The notes under the pieces are model-generated. The model saw nothing but the letters and a program-made list of their open reading frames with translations, was not told the origin of the DNA and ran no database searches. This document shows, one piece after another, positions 26,096 to 34,722 of a stretch of 47,935 bases of DNA. A program made the translations under genes and the position numbers. This DNA comes from SFWF01 sp045537915 (GTDB taxonomy: Bacteria; Bacillota; Clostridia; Oscillospirales; Acutalibacteraceae): NCBI GenBank assembly GCA_045537915.1, contig JAZSQK010000059.1, forward strand, positions 1 to 47,935, read 5' to 3'. Positions within the stretch are counted from its first letter, which is position 1; each line of letters starts with the position of its first letter.

Positions 26096-26161
26096 TTGAG
26101 CAGATTGTGCGAAAAGAAAATAAAAAAATGTCTTTACTTAAATGTGCATATTAATTATAAT
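26096..26161 (+). promoter_or_regulatory. Promoter region B of the DUF4874/DUF4832 genes, shared with 22231-22297
   Basis: TTTACT (26133-26138), 17-base spacer, TATAAT (26156-26161). TTGAGCA, GTGC and AAAAGAAAAT upstream occur in the same order and spacing as in the copy before paralogue 1. Confidence 0.7.
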
Positions 26162-26193
26162 AACATTAGAAATACATTAACGGAGATGAGAAA

Positions 26194-27873
26194 ATGAAGA
26201 GAACCTTAAAACTAATATCATTAGTACTTACGGTTGCAATAATTTTTACTCTCGGCGCAGTTGGTTGCTCGGGCGGAAAAGGTATTGAAGAAACCGTAAC
26301 CTACAAGCCGCTTCCGGGAAATCTTAATACATATCTTATACAGAACCCCGATCGTGGCTACAGAGGCGAGTGGTATACAGTATTCAAGGCAAGCAGAGAA
26401 AACGCTTCAGAAAAAGACACATGGTCAACTATATACCTTGATGACGGGTATGAGGCTAATACAAAAAAAATTGATCAAATATATGATCTTTATACCAAGG
26501 ACGGTCTGCTTAATACAACAAAGTTGTTTCTTTGGCAGGTTAATATGACCATAGGGTTGAATAATTTAGACGAGCTTCCCAAAGAATTATTCGACTTATA
26601 TGATTATATGTTTGATATTTGCAGAAGAGATAAGATAAAGCTTCTTGCAAGATTTTCTTATGGAGCAGGAGTATATACCACAAATGCAACACAGGAAGGC
26701 AAAGAGTATCTGGCGCGTGTCTGTGCAGATGAAGAGCATATGATAATGCATACAAAGCAATTGGGTGAGTTTTTGAAGGGTAACAGCGATGCTATTCACA
26801 AGATTACCAGTGGCTTTATAGGCAATGGAGAAATGGTTTATGAATTCCAGTGGCCTGAGGTTAATTACAACAATGTAATAAAGGCTGTAGTAGAAAATAT
26901 TTGCGTACCCAATGACCTATATTTTAGTGTTCGCGTACCGAAATATAAGCTCGGCCTTGTAAATGCAGAACCTGACTATCAGTATCTGAATCTAATCGGT
27001 CATAACAATGACGGTGTGTTCGGTGAATCTGAAAGATATGAACACGGCGGTGGATGTAATCAGATAAACCATAACTTTGATATTACAGGTCCGGGTCAGT
27101 GTCAAGAGTATGACTTGGGCGGCACTCACGAGAATAACACTTGGTATGAGTATGTTTGTGAAACGGCAGCCTACACACCGCAATCAGGAGAAATGTACAC
27201 TATTGACGGACTTGAAGGCCGTTGGCCTACGGGATTAGCGGTAATTCTCCAGATGGCCCATCAAAGATACACAACCCTCAGCCACTGGCATACAATGTAT
27301 GAGAATTTTGGACGTTATCATACTATGCAGAGTTGGATAGATAATGAACTGATAACAGAAGAAATACTTGACGAACACGGAATTATTTATGATCCTTCTT
27401 GGTTTTATGACGAAAACGGCGATCCAATGGAGCGCAATCCTTATGAGTTCCTCCGTGACCATTTAGGATACAAGATTGAAGCCCAGAGCGCAACCTTTAA
27501 GGGAACCTTGGGCAAGGGTAAGAGTCTTAACGTAAATATGAGTTTCAAGAACTACGGCTTTGCTGCACCCTTCTGTCTGACCTCTGGCTTTGCAATTCTA
27601 AATGATGACTATGAGGTTGTATCTAATGTTGATGTAGGAGATCCTGATAGCTGGATTAGTCTTCCTGTGGATTATTACACCACAGAGAGAAACACAAGCG
27701 TTCAGAATGACATTATATCCTACAATCTTGAGGCAGATCTCACTCTCCCCAAAGAGAGCGGAAAGTACTACATAGGCTTCTATCTTAAGAATACTATGGA
27801 CGATTTTGCTTGTCTTAGCAACGACGAAGGCTTTGAAAACGGCTACAATATTCTTTATGAGTTTGAAATTTAA
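26194..27873 (+). CDS. DUF4874/DUF4832-type lipoprotein, paralogue 3
   Basis: 559 aa lipoprotein with signal and lipobox GAVGC (Cys 25). It is more divergent than paralogues 1 and 2 and shorter in the region between the NPDRGYR motif and the barrel (the Cys-containing loop of the others is missing). It keeps GNGEMVYEFQWP, FGESE, QSGEMY, DHLGYK and the beta-rich end YNILYEFEI. It forms its own transcription unit between two terminators, with a promoter nearly identical to that of paralogue 1. This suggests the three proteins are produced together and act on related material at the cell surface and in the cytoplasm. Confidence 0.76.
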   Translation: MKRTLKLISLVLTVAIIFTLGAVGCSGGKGIEETVTYKPLPGNLNTYLIQNPDRGYRGEWYTVFKASRENASEKDTWSTIYLDDGYEANTKKIDQIYDLYTKDGLLNTTKLFLWQVNMTIGLNNLDELPKELFDLYDYMFDICRRDKIKLLARFSYGAGVYTTNATQEGKEYLARVCADEEHMIMHTKQLGEFLKGNSDAIHKITSGFIGNGEMVYEFQWPEVNYNNVIKAVVENICVPNDLYFSVRVPKYKLGLVNAEPDYQYLNLIGHNNDGVFGESERYEHGGGCNQINHNFDITGPGQCQEYDLGGTHENNTWYEYVCETAAYTPQSGEMYTIDGLEGRWPTGLAVILQMAHQRYTTLSHWHTMYENFGRYHTMQSWIDNELITEEILDEHGIIYDPSWFYDENGDPMERNPYEFLRDHLGYKIEAQSATFKGTLGKGKSLNVNMSFKNYGFAAPFCLTSGFAILNDDYEVVSNVDVGDPDSWISLPVDYYTTERNTSVQNDIISYNLEADLTLPKESGKYYIGFYLKNTMDDFACLSNDEGFENGYNILYEFEI

Positions 27874-27885
27874 AACATAAAAGCT

Positions 27886-27918
27886 ACCCCCGAATCCTTT
27901 ATTGGTTCGGGGATTTTT
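27886..27918 (+). terminator. Rho-independent terminator after paralogue 3
   Basis: Stem CCCCGAA (27888-27894) with TTCGGGG (27906-27912), 11-base loop, then ATTTTT. Confidence 0.88.
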
Positions 27919-27928
27919 GACATTATTC

Positions 27929-27957
27929 TTGACATAGCGTTAACAGTGTGTTAATAT
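27929..27957 (+). promoter_or_regulatory. Sigma-A promoter of the lysine riboswitch transcript
   Basis: Perfect TTGACA (27929-27934), 17-base spacer, TAATAT (27952-27957), just before the aptamer. Confidence 0.82.
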
Positions 27958-27963
27958 TTTTAC

Positions 27964-28180
27964 GATAGAGGTGCGGTGTTTATCAGTAGCATTAAGACTT
28001 CGGAAATGTCTTAGTGTGAAAGGAAATATCGCCGAAGTGCAGGGGATAAGACCGTAAATTCCTTTGTGCTGGCAGTATTCAGAATATGACTACTGTTGTC
28101 ACGCAAAAGTGGAGCGCTATCTAATGATGATTTTTTTGTCACGATAACAGCTCTTTTGCGTGTTATCGTGATTATTTTTT
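27964..28180 (+). promoter_or_regulatory. Lysine riboswitch (L box) with intrinsic terminator
   Basis: The aptamer spans 27964-28121. P1 pairs GATAG (27964) with CTATC (28117-28121). Conserved elements AGAGGTGCG, ATCAGTA, GAAAGGAA, CGCCGAA, CTGGCAGTA, the TGTTGTCACGC stretch and GTGGAGCGCTATC appear in L-box order. The expression platform is a terminator with TCACGATAAC (28139-28148) pairing with GTTATCGTGA (28162-28171) and then a T run. CACGCAAAAG in the aptamer's 3' part (28100-28109) is fully complementary to 28153-28162 in the terminator loop and arm, a plausible antiterminator. Lysine binding would therefore stop transcription of the carrier gene downstream. Confidence 0.96.
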
Positions 28181-28196
28181 TACGGAGGAAATTAAA

Positions 28197-29822
28197 ATGA
28201 CAGCAAAAAAATTAATCCCTAAGCTTTTGATCATTGCTTTAGTTGTTGGTTTTGGTGTGCTCTGCGCCTTTACGGGCGACATCACAAGCCCTGTCGGAAC
28301 GCTTTGGTCACTCTTCCCGCCGGTAATCGCTATCGGCCTTGCTCTTCTTACAAAAGAAGTTTATTCATCCCTTTTTGTAGGTGTTCTCGCAGGTGGCTTA
28401 CTTGCCACAAACTTTAACATCATACATACTGTTGATTCTATCGTAACCGATGGCTTAACCTCTGCCGTTTCGGGCAGCGCAGGAATATTTATATTCCTCG
28501 TTCTTCTTGGAATAATTGTTGCTCTGCTTAATAAGGCGGGCGGCTCAAGAGCCTTCGGAAACTGGGCAGCAAAGCATGTTAAGACCAAGGTTGGTGCTGC
28601 TCTTGCAACATTCTGCTTTGGCGTACTTATCTTTATCGACGATTATTTCAACTGTCTGACCGTAGGCGCAGTTATGCGTCCAGTTACCGATAAGGCTAAA
28701 ATGTCCAGAGCAAAGTTATCTTATCTTATCGATGCTACAGCTGCTCCTATTTGTATGATAGCTCCTATTTCTTCCTGGGCTGCCGCTGTTTCGGGATATG
28801 CTCCCGACGGACAGGGTCTTACCCTTTTCATTCAGGCGATTCCCTACAACTTCTATTCTCTTATGACATTTGTTTTCATTATTGCCATCACTCTTATGAA
28901 GTTTGATTACGGTCCGATGAAGCTCCACGAGATGAATGCATCAAACGGCGACCTCTTTACATTTGGAGGAAGCGAGGGCGGAAATGAAGAAGAGGCTCCT
29001 GCAACTAATAAGGCCAAGGTTATCGACCTTGTTCTACCCATACTCGTTCTTATTGCAGTTTGCGTTTATTCTCTCTTTTATGTTGGTCGTTGTATGGGCG
29101 AAGAATGGGTGTTTGCTTCTGCAAACTATGATTCTTCCCTCGGGTTTGTAGATGCTTTCTCTAACACTGATGCTACCGTAGGACTTCCTTGGGGCGGTTT
29201 GATTGCACTTGTTTTCGTTGTGATTTATTTCATCGCAAGAAGACTCGTTACCTTCAAGGAAGCTATGGCCTGCATTCCCAAGGGCTTTATTGCAATGGTT
29301 CCCGCTATTCTCATTCTTACAATGGCAACCTCGCTTAAGAATATGACCGGTCTGCTCGATTCTTCAGCTTTTGTTGAAGCAACCCTTGCAAACGCACAGG
29401 GACTTAATGTCTTCTTACCCGCAATAATCTTCCTCGTTGCTTGCTTTATTGCGTTTGCAACAGGAACCTCTTGGGGCACATTTGGTATACTTATTCCTAT
29501 CGTTCTTGCGATCTTCCCCGTTGGAAGTGAACTTGGCGTAATGAGCATGTCTGCATGTCTTGCAGGTGCGGTTTGTGGAGACCACTGCTCTCCCATTTCG
29601 GATACCACAATTATGTCATCTGCGGGTGCACAGTGCAATCACATTAACCACGTATCAACACAGTTGCCCTACGCTATAACCGTTGCCGCAATTTCCTTTG
29701 TTTGCTACATAATAGCGGCATTCGTAATGAATGTTTATATTTCTCTGGCAATTGCAATCGTTCTTACTATAGCAACCCTCTTTGTTATCAAGATGATGAC
29801 CAAAGAAAAGTCTGTTGCATAA
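28197..29822 (+). CDS. NhaC-family transporter, probable lysine importer
   Basis: 541-aa polytopic membrane protein with about 11-12 hydrophobic helices. It belongs to the Na+/H+ antiporter NhaC superfamily, with motifs such as SLFVGVLAGGLLATNF, FIDDYFNCLTVGAVMRPVTD, ATGTSWGTFGILIPI and CGDHCSPISDTTIMSSAGA. NhaC members under lysine riboswitches were predicted to be lysine transporters (named LysW in comparative genomics). The L box directly upstream makes lysine uptake the best reading. Ion coupling is inferred. ACGGAGG lies 8-9 bases before the ATG and lysA lies about 8 kb downstream in the same window. Confidence 0.9.
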   Translation: MTAKKLIPKLLIIALVVGFGVLCAFTGDITSPVGTLWSLFPPVIAIGLALLTKEVYSSLFVGVLAGGLLATNFNIIHTVDSIVTDGLTSAVSGSAGIFIFLVLLGIIVALLNKAGGSRAFGNWAAKHVKTKVGAALATFCFGVLIFIDDYFNCLTVGAVMRPVTDKAKMSRAKLSYLIDATAAPICMIAPISSWAAAVSGYAPDGQGLTLFIQAIPYNFYSLMTFVFIIAITLMKFDYGPMKLHEMNASNGDLFTFGGSEGGNEEEAPATNKAKVIDLVLPILVLIAVCVYSLFYVGRCMGEEWVFASANYDSSLGFVDAFSNTDATVGLPWGGLIALVFVVIYFIARRLVTFKEAMACIPKGFIAMVPAILILTMATSLKNMTGLLDSSAFVEATLANAQGLNVFLPAIIFLVACFIAFATGTSWGTFGILIPIVLAIFPVGSELGVMSMSACLAGAVCGDHCSPISDTTIMSSAGAQCNHINHVSTQLPYAITVAAISFVCYIIAAFVMNVYISLAIAIVLTIATLFVIKMMTKEKSVA

Positions 29823-29836
29823 ATTATTTAAATTGG

Positions 29837-29867
29837 AAAGGCTATCGGAAAACCGATAGCCTTTTTT
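29837..29867. terminator. Bidirectional terminator between the NhaC carrier and GH2 gene
   Basis: A 12-bp stem (29837-29848 with 29853-29864) with an AAAA loop, an A run on one side and a T run on the other. It serves the converging genes on both strands. Confidence 0.92.
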
Positions 29868-31550
29868 CTATTTATATGCCTTATACAGTTTTTCTGAAAT
29901 CCCTCTCATTTCTTCTTCGTCAACCTTCAAGACCTGTCTGTCATAGCTGAACAGTCCGTTTGTTTCATCCTCAACGTCACTGACCTGCGTCAGCACGGTA
30001 GCGCAAAGCCCCTCTTCTTTTATTGCGGGGAGCACTTGCTCGGCATAAAGGTTCAAAAGGCCTTGCCTGAAGTTATAAATATCCTTGTAGAATTTATATC
30101 CATAGGTGTTTTTTGTGTTGAAAACATGACCGTTTACCTTGTAGGAATAACCGCCGAATTCAGAGAGCACAAGCGGTCTGCCGTCATTTTTAAGCTTCAG
30201 AGGTTTAAAATAAATGTGTTCGCTCAGCACATCACTTTCATCTGTCCAAAACCAGCCCGAAGTAGCGTCCCAGACACGTGTTGGGTCAAGCAACTTCATT
30301 TTACGGTAAAGCCTTACGGCATCATATTGTCCCCAGCCCTCATTAAAGAGGGTGTAATAAACTACCGAGGGATGATTGTAGAGCAGAGAAAGGGTTTCTT
30401 CTGCGGTTTTTTCGAATACCGAATTTCGTCTTTTGGTAGCCCTGTGTGAAATTCCTCTTTTAAGGGCAACGGTAGGCAAAGCGGTATCAATTAGGAAGCT
30501 GTATTTTCCGCTGTTTACAAGGTCCTGAAAAACAAATATTCCGTATTTGTCGCAGTAGTAATAGAAGAGTTCGGGCTCGATTTTAATATGTTTTCTGAGC
30601 ATATTAAAACCGAGTTTTTTCATTGTCAGAATGTCATTTTTAAAGCCCTCTTCGGTAGCAGGGAGAAATATACCGTCGGGGAAATAGCCTTGGTCTAAAA
30701 GTCCGTGGAAGAATTCAGGTTTCCCGTTTATAAGTATCTTGTTGCCCTCTATGCTAATCTTTCGAAGAGCAAAATAACTGTCAACCCTGTCGTTGCCCGA
30801 AACAACCGTAAAATCATAAAGCATTGGGTTATCAGGAGTCCAGCAGACAGGATTGCTCGGAGTAATTTCGATATCCTTTTCAAAGGCATATTCCTTGCCC
30901 TCGAACAAAAGCTTTTTCTCTTTTTTGCCGCCTAAAACCTCAATTTTTACATTCTCTGTGTCGGGAGTTATTCTTAAGGACTCTATAAAATCCTCGCAGA
31001 CCGATTCAAGCCAGACAGTCTGCCATATTCCGCTGACTGCCGTGTACCACATACCGCCTCTTTTTTTAGTCTGTTTTCCGTAAGGGAGCTCAAGGTCAAG
31101 AGGGTCTTGAACCTCTACAGTAATACTGTTTTCGCCGAGGTGCGCTTGGCTTGTAATATCAAAACAAAAAGGGATATATCCGCCTTCGTGTTCTCCAACA
31201 AGATTATCGTTAATGAAAACCTTGCAGAACTGGTCGACCGCTCCGAAATGAATAAGTATGCGGTCCTTTACAAAATCTTTTCCAAGGGTAAATTTGCGGC
31301 TGTAAACAAGCGTATCATTTTTCTTAAACTGCCTCTCGATTCCCGATATTCTTGATTCGGGAGGAAAGGGAACAAGAATCTGTCCGATTCTCTCGCAGCC
31401 TTTTCTATTTTTAACCGAAAAATCCCATCTGCCGTTCAGATTTAAATAGGAATCCCTTTTCATCTGCGGCCTCGGATATTCCTGCCAGGGAGTGTCGGTA
31501 AGATCTTTTTCAAAAGGAGTTATCAGTTTTTCAAAATCAGTTTTTTTCAT
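29868..31550 (-). CDS. Glycoside hydrolase family 2 protein (beta-galactosidase/glucuronidase-like)
   Basis: 560-aa cytoplasmic enzyme (no signal peptide). Domain order is that of short GH2 proteins: a jelly-roll sugar-binding domain (about 20-165, LNLNGRWDFSV), an Ig-like sandwich (about 170-270) and a TIM barrel. The acid/base Glu is in FNEGWGQ near residue 403 and the nucleophile Glu is in LSEFGG near 463. It lacks the extra C-terminal domains of LacZ. The preceding MFS permease overlaps it by 14 bases, so it probably hydrolyses the oligosaccharide that the permease brings in. The sugar is not determined. There is no strong ribosome-binding site, which suggests translational coupling. Confidence 0.9.
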   Translation of the reverse strand: MKKTDFEKLITPFEKDLTDTPWQEYPRPQMKRDSYLNLNGRWDFSVKNRKGCERIGQILVPFPPESRISGIERQFKKNDTLVYSRKFTLGKDFVKDRILIHFGAVDQFCKVFINDNLVGEHEGGYIPFCFDITSQAHLGENSITVEVQDPLDLELPYGKQTKKRGGMWYTAVSGIWQTVWLESVCEDFIESLRITPDTENVKIEVLGGKKEKKLLFEGKEYAFEKDIEITPSNPVCWTPDNPMLYDFTVVSGNDRVDSYFALRKISIEGNKILINGKPEFFHGLLDQGYFPDGIFLPATEEGFKNDILTMKKLGFNMLRKHIKIEPELFYYYCDKYGIFVFQDLVNSGKYSFLIDTALPTVALKRGISHRATKRRNSVFEKTAEETLSLLYNHPSVVYYTLFNEGWGQYDAVRLYRKMKLLDPTRVWDATSGWFWTDESDVLSEHIYFKPLKLKNDGRPLVLSEFGGYSYKVNGHVFNTKNTYGYKFYKDIYNFRQGLLNLYAEQVLPAIKEEGLCATVLTQVSDVEDETNGLFSYDRQVLKVDEEEMRGISEKLYKAYK

Positions 31551-32832
31551 TTTTCTTAATCACCTTAACAATCAGTAACAGTAAGGGTATAACGCAAAGA
31601 ACAGCTATGAGTGCGGCTAGAAAAATATTTGCGCTCGGTAAAAAGGAGGTAGTACCGTCGTTGTTTGCGATTTTTTCTGCATCACGTAAAATGAAGGCTC
31701 CAATCGACGGTCCGACTATACCGGGAATGAGCACCTGCGAGAAAATACGTATGCCCTGAAGCCTTCCGGCTTTACCTTCGGGAGTATTATCCCGTATGAC
31801 TGCGCCGAATACCGCCATACCCGCCAGATAGCCGCACATCATAAAGAGGGAGCCTATAAATACGGGGAGGGTTGAGCGTGTAAAATAAAGAAGTATATAT
31901 CCAAAACAAAGGGCGGAAATCGCACAGACTATAGAAAAACCAAAGCCCCTTTTGTCGTAAACCTTGCCCCAAAGCGCTGTAACGACCGAGGCTATTATAA
32001 TTGCGGGTGCCATTATAAGAACATAGTCGGACATTCCCAGAGATTTTTCATAGTAAATAATCAGATAGGGCATAAAAATTTGTATTGAGATATTGAATAT
32101 TACAAAGGCGGTAAAGGAGAGGTAAAGCGTTTTATTTTCCCTTACGGTAGAAGGCTTGAAGCCGTAGAAAATATTACTGAAATAGCCTGTACTAGAGGGC
32201 TTGATTTCGGGGTCTTTTATTAAAAAGATGCCAAGCATACCAATCGCAAAAACGATCGAGCCGATTATAATAAAGATAGCCGTCCAGCTACTGCTTTGCT
32301 CAAGGTCGAAAAACATAAAACCGCCAAAGACCACAAGGATAGCAAGTAGCGGCATCATCGAGTTGATACCCTCTACAGAGCCCCTGTTTGTGCAGTCGGT
32401 CGAATCGGTAACCCAAGCATTAAAGGCTGCATCGTTTGCTGTTGAGCCGAAAAAGGTCATAACGCAGTCAAGGATAATGACCAGATTAATGCCGAGAGCG
32501 GCGGCAGATGCTACCGACGGAAAGAGGGCGTTAATGGTATCAATACGGATAAAGGCAAAGGAAAGTATCGAGATGCCCCAAAGTATGTAGCCTGCGCACA
32601 TAAAGAGTTTTCTTTTACCGATACGGTCGGAAAGAGCGCCAAGGAATATAGTTGTAAGGGTTGCCGAAACTGCCGAAGCGGCAACCATTGTAGAAATATT
32701 TGCGGCAGAGGCGTTAAACATTTTGTAGATGAAAACATTGAAATACATATTTTCAACCACCCAAGCCACCTGACCGATAAGGCTGAAAAGGGTAAGGGCT
32801 GTCCAGAATCTTGATGATAGTTTAGTTTTCAT
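31537..32832 (-). CDS. MFS transporter, probable sugar or glycoside permease
   Basis: 431-aa integral membrane protein with 12 predicted helices and the MFS loop signature GALSDRIGKRK between helices 2 and 3. The C-terminal half is related, including WGKVYDKRGFG. AAGGAG precedes the ATG. It is transcribed first, with the GH2 gene overlapping its end by 14 bases, so import of the GH2 substrate is a reasonable inference. Confidence 0.87.
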   Translation of the reverse strand: MKTKLSSRFWTALTLFSLIGQVAWVVENMYFNVFIYKMFNASAANISTMVAASAVSATLTTIFLGALSDRIGKRKLFMCAGYILWGISILSFAFIRIDTINALFPSVASAAALGINLVIILDCVMTFFGSTANDAAFNAWVTDSTDCTNRGSVEGINSMMPLLAILVVFGGFMFFDLEQSSSWTAIFIIIGSIVFAIGMLGIFLIKDPEIKPSSTGYFSNIFYGFKPSTVRENKTLYLSFTAFVIFNISIQIFMPYLIIYYEKSLGMSDYVLIMAPAIIIASVVTALWGKVYDKRGFGFSIVCAISALCFGYILLYFTRSTLPVFIGSLFMMCGYLAGMAVFGAVIRDNTPEGKAGRLQGIRIFSQVLIPGIVGPSIGAFILRDAEKIANNDGTTSFLPSANIFLAALIAVLCVIPLLLLIVKVIKKNEKN

Positions 32833-32850
32833 TTTTTCTCCTTAAGCAAA

Positions 32851-32876
32851 CAGCACTCAACCGAAATTGAGTGCTG
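32851..32876 (-). other. Perfect inverted repeat resembling but not matching CIRCE
   Basis: CAGCACTCAA and TTGAGTGCTG form a 10-bp perfect stem with a 6-base loop between the unknown membrane gene and the MFS gene. On the minus strand it is followed only by TGTTTGCTT, so it is at best a weak terminator. It contains GCACTC/GAGTGC half-sites like CIRCE, but with a 10-base instead of 9-base gap. Confidence 0.55.
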
Positions 32877-32883
32877 ATATATT

Positions 32884-34563
32884 TTATTGCTCTGACTCGG
32901 TCTGCCCGATAAGCTCGATTTCTGTAACCGTTATCTCGTCCTTATCCTGTGAGAAGATAATTGACAGTTCGGTGCCGACCGATACAAAAGGCAGCTCGTC
33001 GTTCAGCGAAATATCAACGATATAAATTTTATTATCATTTTCAAGCTTTATATAGTAGCAGGTGTTTGAGTTTACAACCGCCGAAGAAATTGCAGAAACC
33101 TTACCGGACGACATCTGTGAGCCTAAAGGAATATTTGTGTTACCTGTAAGCTTTCCCGCCTCCTTAAGCAGTCTGCGGTATTCAGCCTCGGCATCAGCCA
33201 GAGTGTCTGCCACGCCGACTATCTGGTAGTTTGAAACCGAAACGAAGGAGTATGCCTTTACAAGCCCTGCATCGTCCTTAAGACTGATAAAGTAGGAGGG
33301 GGTGTCGGCAATGTTTACAAGTATCGGGAAGGTGGCGTTATACCCCTTCTCCTGAATTTTACCCTCGGCAGATTCCATTGCCGAATATTCTTCAGCGCCG
33401 TTTATAGAATAGGTTTTTGCCTCTTTGGTGCGAAGATTTACAAGCAGGAAGCCGATATTGGACTCGTCGGTCACAACCGAGGTAATACCTGTGTATACCC
33501 AGATGTCATCATTTATTGCGAGATAGTTATAACCCTCGGTGGTCTTAACCACATTCTTCTGGGATACAAGGGAGTTGATATAACCGTTTTTATAGGCTCC
33601 CCAGTAGTTAGCCTGAGCCAATACTACATCAGCCTTGTACACACAGTCTATCCACTGCGGAACATCGGAGGAGTCGTAATAGGTCATTGTGCCGTCAACG
33701 GCATTTACGGTAATGATGCTGGTAATATCGTAACCGCCGAGGAAGCCAATGGTGTAATCGTAGCAGGAAACAATCCAGTAGGGAGCTCCGCTTTCGTCTA
33801 TCTCAAAGGAAACCGAATCAAACATCTTGGTCGGGTAAGCGAATCTTACCTTTCGCATAAGGTCACGTGAAAAATATTCACAGGGAGCATATTTCATACC
33901 CTCATCGAGCTTGACAAGCTCGGTGTCCTGAGTTGCCATATCAATTTTCACATAATAGGGAATACCCTCGTCCTTATTCGTAAACCACTTTATTATGTCT
34001 GCATATTCAAGGGGAGAAACCCTTACGGGAGTGTTTTTGTAGTTTATCTGTGTGTAGTATGAGGAAACATTAAACTGGGAAACAAGCTCAACAACCTCGC
34101 CTATTTTTCTGCTTCCAAGTCTTTCGGCTGTGTCACGGTCGACAACGGGTATCTGGGAAAGGGGAAGCTCTGCAATATCCTCATTGAAGTTAGATTCATT
34201 TACCGTTAGCATCTGCTGGTATTTATCAGCGTTAAACACCTTTGAAGAATTTGCAAAAATTATTCCTCCAACCAGCAGAAGCACAAGAATAACTGCGGCA
34301 AAAATTCGCTTAAAGAGTCTGGTATGGATAAAGGAAAGGTTTAAAGGCAACCTTTCATGGTGCGATCTGCGTCCCTTTATAAGATCGGAAATAAGAATGG
34401 TTCCCGAAACGATAGCGACAAGCAGCAGATAAATAACTGCTATAAAGAAAAGAAAGCCCCAGAAAGAAGCAGACTTAATATTCATTGCGGGAATTGCAAT
34501 ATAGTAATAAAGAGCGGCAATCGGCAGAGTAATGATTGCGGGCAGACCGTATTTTTTGAGCAT
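32884..34563 (-). CDS. Membrane-anchored protein of unknown function
   Basis: 559 aa. Three hydrophobic segments lie in the first 110 residues (about 8-27, 33-58 and 88-107), the last preceded by an Arg/Lys-rich loop. The remaining 450 residues are a polar, probably extracytoplasmic region. There are many aromatic and beta-strand-like stretches, for example PYYVKIDMATQDTELVKL and YWIVSCYDYTIGFLGGYD, reminiscent of PepSY-like or CvpA-associated domains. No family can be assigned with confidence. A good promoter and GAGGTGATC ribosome-binding site lie upstream. It diverges from lon. Confidence 0.75.
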   Translation of the reverse strand: MLKKYGLPAIITLPIAALYYYIAIPAMNIKSASFWGFLFFIAVIYLLLVAIVSGTILISDLIKGRRSHHERLPLNLSFIHTRLFKRIFAAVILVLLLVGGIIFANSSKVFNADKYQQMLTVNESNFNEDIAELPLSQIPVVDRDTAERLGSRKIGEVVELVSQFNVSSYYTQINYKNTPVRVSPLEYADIIKWFTNKDEGIPYYVKIDMATQDTELVKLDEGMKYAPCEYFSRDLMRKVRFAYPTKMFDSVSFEIDESGAPYWIVSCYDYTIGFLGGYDITSIITVNAVDGTMTYYDSSDVPQWIDCVYKADVVLAQANYWGAYKNGYINSLVSQKNVVKTTEGYNYLAINDDIWVYTGITSVVTDESNIGFLLVNLRTKEAKTYSINGAEEYSAMESAEGKIQEKGYNATFPILVNIADTPSYFISLKDDAGLVKAYSFVSVSNYQIVGVADTLADAEAEYRRLLKEAGKLTGNTNIPLGSQMSSGKVSAISSAVVNSNTCYYIKLENDNKIYIVDISLNDELPFVSVGTELSIIFSQDKDEITVTEIELIGQTESEQ

Positions 34564-34592
34564 CTGATCACCTCATGTATAATTATATAATT

Positions 34593-34621
34593 ATTATAAC
34601 AACTTTAACTTATTTTTACAA
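34593..34621 (-). promoter_or_regulatory. Sigma-A promoter of the unknown membrane protein gene
   Basis: On the minus strand, TTGTAA (34621-34616), a 17-base spacer and TATAAT (34598-34593), about 30 bases before the start codon. Confidence 0.75.
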
Positions 34622-34643
34622 CAATCTTTTTAATCTATTTTTA

Positions 34644-34672
34644 TTGAATAGTTTGAGAATTTGTGTTACAAT
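34644..34672 (+). promoter_or_regulatory. Sigma-A promoter of lon
   Basis: TTGAAT (34644-34649), 17-base spacer, TACAAT (34667-34672). Confidence 0.72.
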
Positions 34673-34674
34673 GT

Positions 34675-34700
34675 TTTATCATTGTACTTAAAATGATAAA
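34675..34700. promoter_or_regulatory. Inverted repeat over the lon transcription start, possible operator
   Basis: TTTATCATT and AATGATAAA, 8 bases apart, begin three bases after the -10 box. The position fits a repressor site or a small leader hairpin. The regulator is unknown. Confidence 0.5.
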
Positions 34701-34722
34701 GTATACATGTTTGGAGTAAAAA

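Noticed and set aside
32851..32876. Second CIRCE operator before the MFS gene
   Set aside because: GCACTC and GAGTGC half-sites are separated by 10 instead of 9 bases, the outer bases differ from consensus, and the genes are not chaperones. A plain hairpin is the simpler reading.
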